From positions 186,001 to 250,000 of the forward strand of contig NZ_LMMR01000005.1 of the NCBI RefSeq assembly GCF_001422325.1: 64,000 nt of DNA. Reading direction: 5' to 3'. Made by a program: the position numbers and the translations under genes. The first letter of the stretch is position 1. Every line of letters begins with the position of its first letter. The notes under the pieces were generated by a model. It was not told where the DNA came from. It did not search any database and worked only from the letters and a program-made list of their open reading frames with translations. Source of the stretch: Leifsonia sp. Leaf264 (GTDB lineage: Bacteria > Actinomycetota > Actinomycetes > Actinomycetales > Microbacteriaceae). This document shows positions 60,280-64,000 of the stretch, one piece after another.

Positions 60280-60614
60280 GCCTTGGCCGCCTTCCGGGTG
60301 CTGCGGATGTCCCGGCGAAGCGCACGACGGTAAGCGCGGCGGAAGCCGAGCTCGTGCAGGTCTCCGGGGATCCGCGACCAGATGGCGCGTTTCGCATTGG
60401 ACCCGTGCGACTGGTCGTCCCAGCCGAGGGCCCGGGCGATCGAGTCGATGTCGGCCACAGCTTCAGCGGCCGCGTCGCGGGTACGGGTCACCCAGTCGTC
60501 GAAGTCGAGATCGCCGGCATCCAAACGTTTCTGCGCGTACCGGCGGATCTTGTCGACGGCGTTCCGGGCTTCGCGGAGTTCAGCGAACCCCGCAGGGAAG
60601 GTTGGGCCGCTCAT
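60276..60614 (-). CDS. basic uncharacterised protein (112 aa)
   Basis: Begins MSGPTFPAGFAELREARNAV. Helical, with a strongly basic C-terminus (FRRAYRRALRRDIRSTRKAA) that could bind nucleic acid. No cysteines or signal. ATGA-coupled on both sides. No family recognised. Confidence 0.72.
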   Translation of the reverse strand: MSGPTFPAGFAELREARNAVDKIRRYAQKRLDAGDLDFDDWVTRTRDAAAEAVADIDSIARALGWDDQSHGSNAKRAIWSRIPGDLHELGFRRAYRRALRRDIRSTRKAAKA

Positions 60615-60883
60615 CGGTCGCCTCCGTCGTCGGGGTCTGTGGGAGACGTGACTTCGTAGGTGACGAGAAGTTCGGCGGCGTTCGCCAGGTATCGAAGTTC
60701 CGTCAGCGTCATGTCGAAGGAGCCGGCGAGGTACGCGCGGGCGACGGGTTCCGTGACGCCGAGGCGCTCTGCGATGACGTCGAGCGGGACGGTTGTGGCG
60801 TCGCGGATCTGTTCGAGCAGTTCCACCTGGGCTGAGTAGTTGCCGACGGCGGTGTCAACGGCAGCATCGGTGAGATCAGACAT
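60611..60883 (-). CDS. XRE-type helix-turn-helix protein (90 aa)
   Basis: Residues about 30-72 (TVPLDVIAERLGVTEPVARA, then YLAGSFDMTLTELRYLANA) form a helix-turn-helix of the XRE/Cro type. Short helices before it and an Asp-rich tail follow. A small regulator of its own or a nearby operon is likely. Overlaps the 130-residue gene by eight bases. Confidence 0.74.
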   Translation of the reverse strand: MSDLTDAAVDTAVGNYSAQVELLEQIRDATTVPLDVIAERLGVTEPVARAYLAGSFDMTLTELRYLANAAELLVTYEVTSPTDPDDGGDR

Positions 60884-61268
60884 CGGCGGTCTCCTGCTCT
60901 TGGACGATTGCTGCGATGTCGCTGCGAAGCTGGCGGTTCTCGGCGTGCAGCTCCCGGTTGCGGGCGACTGTCACAGACTCTGTCGAGGTGGAGCGGGCGT
61001 ACACACGGATGAGGTGCATGATCCCGACGGCGCCGCGCGCCATCTCCAGGTTCTTCGGCGCCCACGCGCGACGGAGCCTTTCGGCGATCTCGGTTGCGTC
61101 AGACAATGCTGTGGAGCGCGCTTCAGCGATCTCGGCTGCCGCGCCAGCACGGAGTCTGGTGATCTCGGCGACGAGATCGTCGTAGTCGGGGCGGGGTGTG
61201 CCGAAGCAGCCGCCGCAGTCGCACCCGGTGACCGGGAGGGTGTCGTGCGGAACGAGCTCGAAAGTCAT
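60876..61268 (-). CDS. coiled-coil protein (130 aa)
   Basis: N-terminal GCDCGGCFGTP gives three cysteines, then a long helix with heptad spacing (DLVAEITRLRAGAAAEIAEA; ENRQLRSDIAAIVQEQE). It probably dimerises. ATGA-coupled to the 128-residue gene. No family recognised. Confidence 0.74.
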   Translation of the reverse strand: MTFELVPHDTLPVTGCDCGGCFGTPRPDYDDLVAEITRLRAGAAAEIAEARSTALSDATEIAERLRRAWAPKNLEMARGAVGIMHLIRVYARSTSTESVTVARNRELHAENRQLRSDIAAIVQEQETADV

Positions 61269-61651
61269 CGGCCGGCCAGGAGGGCGCCGGCGGCGACACC
61301 GGCGGCGTACGCGTCCGACTGCACTTTCAGGAGCCCGGCGAGGACTCCCTCTTCGTTGTCGACGAGGCTGACCTTGCCTTCCTCGCTGCGGAGCGGGTAC
61401 GTGTGCGCGTTCTTCGCCACCTGATACTTGACCAGCAGCTCACGCTGCAGGGCGTTTCCGATGTCGGGAACAGTTTCCCCGTTGACGGCGCCGGCGATCA
61501 TGCCGGTGCGCATGATCCCTGTGCTCATCCGCTGGTACCACGGGGTGGCGATCAGCCTGACGACACCGTTCGCGATCGTGACGGCGGTGATGTCACGGGC
61601 GCGGCCGATCACGGACTTGTCCTGAACGGGCCTGCGCTTGGGCTTGGGCAT
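61265..61651 (-). CDS. uncharacterised protein (128 aa)
   Basis: The ATG at 61651 begins MPKPKRRPVQDKSVIGRARD. Basic head, mixed middle (VTIANGVVRLIATPWYQRMS; AVNGETVPDIGNALQRELL), and an Ala/Gly-rich end (LKVQSDAYAAGVAAGALLAG). First gene of an eight-gene operon behind a class 1 motif. No family recognised. Confidence 0.74.
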   Translation of the reverse strand: MPKPKRRPVQDKSVIGRARDITAVTIANGVVRLIATPWYQRMSTGIMRTGMIAGAVNGETVPDIGNALQRELLVKYQVAKNAHTYPLRSEEGKVSLVDNEEGVLAGLLKVQSDAYAAGVAAGALLAGR

Positions 61652-61683
61652 GGTGTGCTCTCCTGATCGGCGGTGTTGATCCG

Positions 61684-61700
61684 CCACCTACATGTGCGGA
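61684..61700 (-). promoter_or_regulatory. operon motif, class 1
   Basis: TCCGCACATGTAGGTGG in gene sense, 30 bp before the eight-gene operon 61651-58373. The motif ATG is followed by TAG. Confidence 0.75.
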
Positions 61701-61701
61701 A

Positions 61702-61884
61702 TCAGCGGGTGCTGACGAGGAGGATCGACTGCCCGGCCGGGACTTCGTGGAGCCGGAGGCCGAGCGTGTCGAACGCGTCGGAGATCACCGTCTCCGGGGT
61801 GTCCGGCCCGATGCCGAGGACGGCATCCAGGTCGGCGGTGTCAGCGAGGGCATGCGCGAGGTCGCGGATGGCGGCAGCGGTCAT
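61702..61884 (-). CDS. uncharacterised small protein (60 aa)
   Basis: The ATG at 61884 follows GGAGG; the class 2 motif ATG at 61925 is in frame upstream. Helical (AIRDLAHALADTADLDAVLG; VISDAFDTLGLRLHEV), ending in short strands. The DAVLGIGPDTPETVISDA pattern recalls small regulatory or chaperone-like proteins, but I cannot name it. Ends right at the next motif. Confidence 0.65.
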   Translation of the reverse strand: MTAAAIRDLAHALADTADLDAVLGIGPDTPETVISDAFDTLGLRLHEVPAGQSILLVSTR

Positions 61885-61918
61885 GGTCGTGGTCCTCCAG
61901 TGCGGGTGGGTTCGCAGA

Positions 61919-61934
61919 GGAGCCATGTGGCGAC
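61919..61934 (-). promoter_or_regulatory. operon motif, class 2 (TCGCCACATG)
   Basis: GGTCGCCACATGGCTC in gene sense. Its ATG is in frame with the 61884 gene. Confidence 0.5.
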
Positions 61935-61937
61935 CGG

Positions 61938-62807
61938 TCAGCTGGCGGGGGAACGCTCGATCCACGCACTGTCGGAGTGGTGCGCCCACTTCTTGCCGGT
62001 GATGACGTACTCGGCGGCGCCGGGGTGCAGCCCGGCGGTCACCTTCCGGCGGCCGCCCTCGACGGTGACGGTCCACACCTGACGCGGGTCGTACTGGGAG
62101 GCGGCAGACTCGTCGACGGTGGTGGGGACGCTGTTCTCGATGCGCGGCTCGTAGATGCTGTAGAACTTACCGAGCGACGGGACGAGGTTCTCGTCGTACC
62201 CGTTATCGGCGCAGTACGCCTCGAGCTCATCAGCGAACTTGCCGTCCGGGAGGATGTCCTGCGCCCAGAGGACGCCGGTGTTGCCGGACATCTCCTTGGA
62301 GACCTGCTCCCAGGAGAGCCCGTTGGTGATGTGCAGGTTGTTCCAGACGGACACGGAGCTGGGAGACCAGATGTTGCCGGCGAGTTCGGCCCCGTGCCTG
62401 CTGAAGAACTTCTTGATGGTCTGCTCGTTCTCGCGGACCCACAGGCGGCCGCGGAGCACAGCCTCGGGGCTGTCCTGGTCGCCGCCGCGGGAGGCGGCGA
62501 TCTGGTCCCAGATGGCCAGGTCGGGGAACGTGACAGTGACCTTCGCCATGTGAGGGTCGGAGGATGCGATGTTGACGCTGACGGCGGCCGCGCCGGGGAT
62601 GACGGATTCGACGTCAGGCTGCCCGTCGTCACCGGCTTCCAGCCACCACTTCTCCTTCAGAAGCGCTGTGAAGTCGGTGGTGAACGGGTCGGCGGTCACA
62701 GTCACCTCGGCCGCGGAGTTCTCGACCCCGTAGAACTGGCCGGACCCGTCGGGGTTGCGGACGATGTCCTCAGGGGTTCGGTTCGAGCGGCGGCGGAAGA
62801 TTTCCAT
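61938..62807 (-). CDS. uncharacterised protein (289 aa)
   Basis: The ATG at 62807 has AGG five bases before it. Mixed soluble fold: SGQFYGVENSAAEVTVTADP, PHMAKVTVTFPDLAIWDQIA, AVLRGRLWVRENEQTIKKFF, then a Trp-rich end (RQVWTVTVEGGRRKVTAGL; ITGKKWAHHSDSAWIER). No signal or cysteine pairs. The Asn/Trp-rich middle (WNNLHITNGLSWEQVSKEMS) is distinctive. Monocistronic behind a class 3 motif variant. No family recognised. Confidence 0.75.
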   Translation of the reverse strand: MEIFRRRSNRTPEDIVRNPDGSGQFYGVENSAAEVTVTADPFTTDFTALLKEKWWLEAGDDGQPDVESVIPGAAAVSVNIASSDPHMAKVTVTFPDLAIWDQIAASRGGDQDSPEAVLRGRLWVRENEQTIKKFFSRHGAELAGNIWSPSSVSVWNNLHITNGLSWEQVSKEMSGNTGVLWAQDILPDGKFADELEAYCADNGYDENLVPSLGKFYSIYEPRIENSVPTTVDESAASQYDPRQVWTVTVEGGRRKVTAGLHPGAAEYVITGKKWAHHSDSAWIERSPAS

Positions 62808-62813
62808 GATGCC

Positions 62814-62826
62814 TAAGTATGCGGCG
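62814..62826 (-). promoter_or_regulatory. operon motif variant, class 3 (CCGCATACTTA)
   Basis: CGCCGCATACTTAGG in gene sense, about ten bases upstream of the 289-residue gene. It keeps CCGC(A)-A-TAGG but has TACT for CATG. Confidence 0.35.
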
Positions 62827-62853
62827 CGGTCCAACACCCGCGAGGTTCAACCG

Positions 62854-63240
62854 TCAGCTCTGCGGCCGGAACCCGACCGTGTTCCCCATCAACGCCGTCG
62901 GCATCCCCTGCGTCGTCTCGAACACCGGGTACAGGTTCGCGCTGTCGCCAGGGTCGGCGATCGCCTCCTCCACCGTCAGGTCGATCTGCGACGCGAACCG
63001 GGTCGCCTTGAACCCGAGCAGCGAATACAGGTACAGGCTCTCCGACTTCACCGGCTTCGGAAGCTTCCCGGACTCCTCGACGAGGAACGACTCGACCGCG
63101 CCATCGACGTAGGCGACATCAAGCTGCCACAAGGCCGGGCCATCCGCAGTCGGTTCGAGGCGGAGCTCAGCATCGGACAGGTTCTGCTTCCCGTACCGGC
63201 CGTTCGGCTGCCGGGCGTCCTCCTGGTCGTGATCCGTCAT
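62854..63240 (-). CDS. uncharacterised protein (128 aa)
   Basis: The ATG at 63240 follows GAGGAGG. Beta-rich (AELRLEPTADGPALWQLDVA; YVDGAVESFLVEESGKL; SESLYLYSLLGFKATRFASQ), with a helical end. No cysteines or signal. Monocistronic, class 3 motif variant upstream. No family recognised. Confidence 0.74.
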   Translation of the reverse strand: MTDHDQEDARQPNGRYGKQNLSDAELRLEPTADGPALWQLDVAYVDGAVESFLVEESGKLPKPVKSESLYLYSLLGFKATRFASQIDLTVEEAIADPGDSANLYPVFETTQGMPTALMGNTVGFRPQS

Positions 63241-63260
63241 CGGAGCCTCCTCTTTCAAAG

Positions 63261-63275
63261 CCTAGGTGTGTGGCC
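63261..63275 (-). promoter_or_regulatory. operon motif variant, class 3 (CACACACCTAGG)
   Basis: GGCCACACACCTAGG in gene sense, about 20 bp before the 128-residue gene. The C-C-T-A-G part matches the 4084 site. Confidence 0.4.
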
Positions 63276-63315
63276 GGCGATCTCAGATGTCCGCAGCAGG
63301 TGCCAGTATGAGCGG

Positions 63316-63960
63316 ATGCGCCGAACCCCACTCCTGCTGCTCAGCATCGCCGCCCTCCTGGCTCTCGCTGCATGCACAGCCGCGCCCGAAGCCACGGACG
63401 TCGAGCCCGCAAGCACGCCAAAGATGTTCGTCGCGCGCACGCCGACGCCAATACCGACACCCGACCGAGGTGAGACCCATCCCGGCCAAGTGGCAAGGCT
63501 TTGCGTAGACGCGCTCGGCGACAGTGCGCAGGCCACCGCCTACGACCTCGAACAAGTCGGCTTGACGTTCAACGGCGACGACACCTTCACGGTTCGCTGG
63601 GCCTACGACACCGGAGTGGACTACTCACCGACCGACAACGTGGAGTATTCAATCGGCCTGAAGCCGCTGTCCGGAGAGAACGGATACACCGACCTGACCA
63701 CGTTCATCGGCGGCGGCGAGAGGATCAGCACCACAATCTGGGGTGGACCACTCGATGTAGGGAAATCGGACCTCAACGACTACTCGTACGATGTGGGCAC
63801 TGGATACGCAGCCTTCACCTACCAGACCAAATACATCGAACAGCTGGGCCCGTCATTCACGTGGTCCGCGCACGTCGTCTACAACCAGAACGGGCATGAC
63901 GAATGCGGGACTACAGAGCAGACGCTCGATTGGGACACCGGCTGGCTGGTCTACGAGTGA
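63316..63960 (+). CDS. secreted lipoprotein (214 aa)
   Basis: The ATG at 63316 begins MRRTPLLLLSIAALLALAAC; C20 is the lipidated cysteine. A Thr/Pro-rich linker is followed by a beta-rich extracytoplasmic domain (DDTFTVRWAYDTGVDYSPTD; YSIGLKPLSGENGYTDL; YAAFTYQTKYIEQLGPSFTW) with one cysteine near the end (HDECGTT). A TATGAG box lies just upstream, but no operon motif. Role unknown; possibly paired with the other envelope proteins of the element. Confidence 0.8.
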   Translation: MRRTPLLLLSIAALLALAACTAAPEATDVEPASTPKMFVARTPTPIPTPDRGETHPGQVARLCVDALGDSAQATAYDLEQVGLTFNGDDTFTVRWAYDTGVDYSPTDNVEYSIGLKPLSGENGYTDLTTFIGGGERISTTIWGGPLDVGKSDLNDYSYDVGTGYAAFTYQTKYIEQLGPSFTWSAHVVYNQNGHDECGTTEQTLDWDTGWLVYE

Positions 63961-63970
63961 AGCGCGGCCG

Positions 63971-64000
63971 CTAGACGCTCGGCAGCTCTTCGCCCTCAGC
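63971..64000 (-). CDS. 3'-end of a leftward gene (partial)
   Basis: Ten codons ending TAG at 63971 read A-E-G-E-E-L-P-S-V on the minus strand, a plausible C-terminus. The rest lies beyond the window. No other information. Confidence 0.35.
   Translation of the reverse strand, partial: AEGEELPSV

Noticed and set aside
1-64000. tRNA and rRNA genes
   Set aside because: I found no cloverleaf-like segments with a GTTCGAATC-type T-loop and no rRNA-like sequence; remaining gaps are too short.

Overview
The window looks like accessory DNA of a high-GC actinobacterium. GTG and TTG starts are common, some promoters appear leaderless with TAGGCT-type -10 boxes, and surface proteins carry long Ala/Thr/Pro stretches. 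The family is probably Microbacteriaceae-like, but I cannot prove this from sequence. There are no rRNA or tRNA genes, no housekeeping operons and no recognisable virion, terminase, integrase or replication-initiator genes. The packing is phage-like: many small orphan genes, mostly leftward, joined by 4-bp ATGA or GTGA overlaps. Nucleic-acid enzymes (RNase HI, HNH nuclease, ATP-dependent ligase, a DnaE-like protein, an HD phosphohydrolase) are scattered among them. A large plasmid or phage-plasmid is my best guess.

Layout. 1-6.7 kb: orphan genes, an Ig-repeat surface protein, a macrodomain protein and an HTH protein. 6.7-11.5 kb: RNase HI, HNH nuclease, a PARP (WGR-regulatory-ART) and small membrane proteins. 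11.5-17.8 kb: secreted amidase, GNAT acetyltransferase, an 809-residue collagen-like protein and small orphans. 18.0-26.1 kb: a complete type II Wadjet operon (jetABCD), the only large rightward operon. 26.1-36 kb: a Cys-rich small protein, a beta-helix protein, a BspA-type repeat protein, DNA ligase, a K+ channel, a tandem pair of paralogues and an Ig-fold protein. 36-40.4 kb: two leftward orphan operons and an EF-hand lipoprotein. 40.4-45.6 kb: a 1464-residue secreted metalloprotease with Ig-like repeats and a DUF2510 membrane protein. 45.6-50.3 kb: a DnaE-like protein without catalytic aspartates, an HD phosphohydrolase and orphans. 50.3-64 kb: long orphan operons (one of eight genes), second copies of two small families, a frameshifted gene and lipoproteins.

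The strongest unexplained signal is a repeated sequence just upstream of almost every leftward operon and several rightward genes. Its consensus is TCCGC(A/G)CATG-NN-GGTG in gene sense. I count 27 core sites, about 9 sites of a (C/T)GCCACATG variant and 4 of a CCGCAYACYTAG variant. The ATG inside the motif behaves like a start codon: it is followed by an immediate stop, reads in frame into the gene, or opens a mini-ORF whose stop overlaps the gene start. Several mini-ORFs begin M-x-V-V-(K/R)-(K/R) with varying codons. The Wadjet operon, the ligase and a few other genes lack the motif and have ordinary-looking or leaderless promoters, so two regulatory regimes seem to coexist.

How the genes may work together: Wadjet would exclude competing plasmids, and the PARP and macrodomain proteins form a possible ADP-ribosylation writer/eraser pair. 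The secreted collagen, BspA, beta-helix, Ig and metalloprotease proteins would remodel the cell surface. Most remaining genes are orphans. Known genes plus the small ones described here leave no gene-free stretch above 300 bp; the longest are 35379-35641 and 17795-18023.
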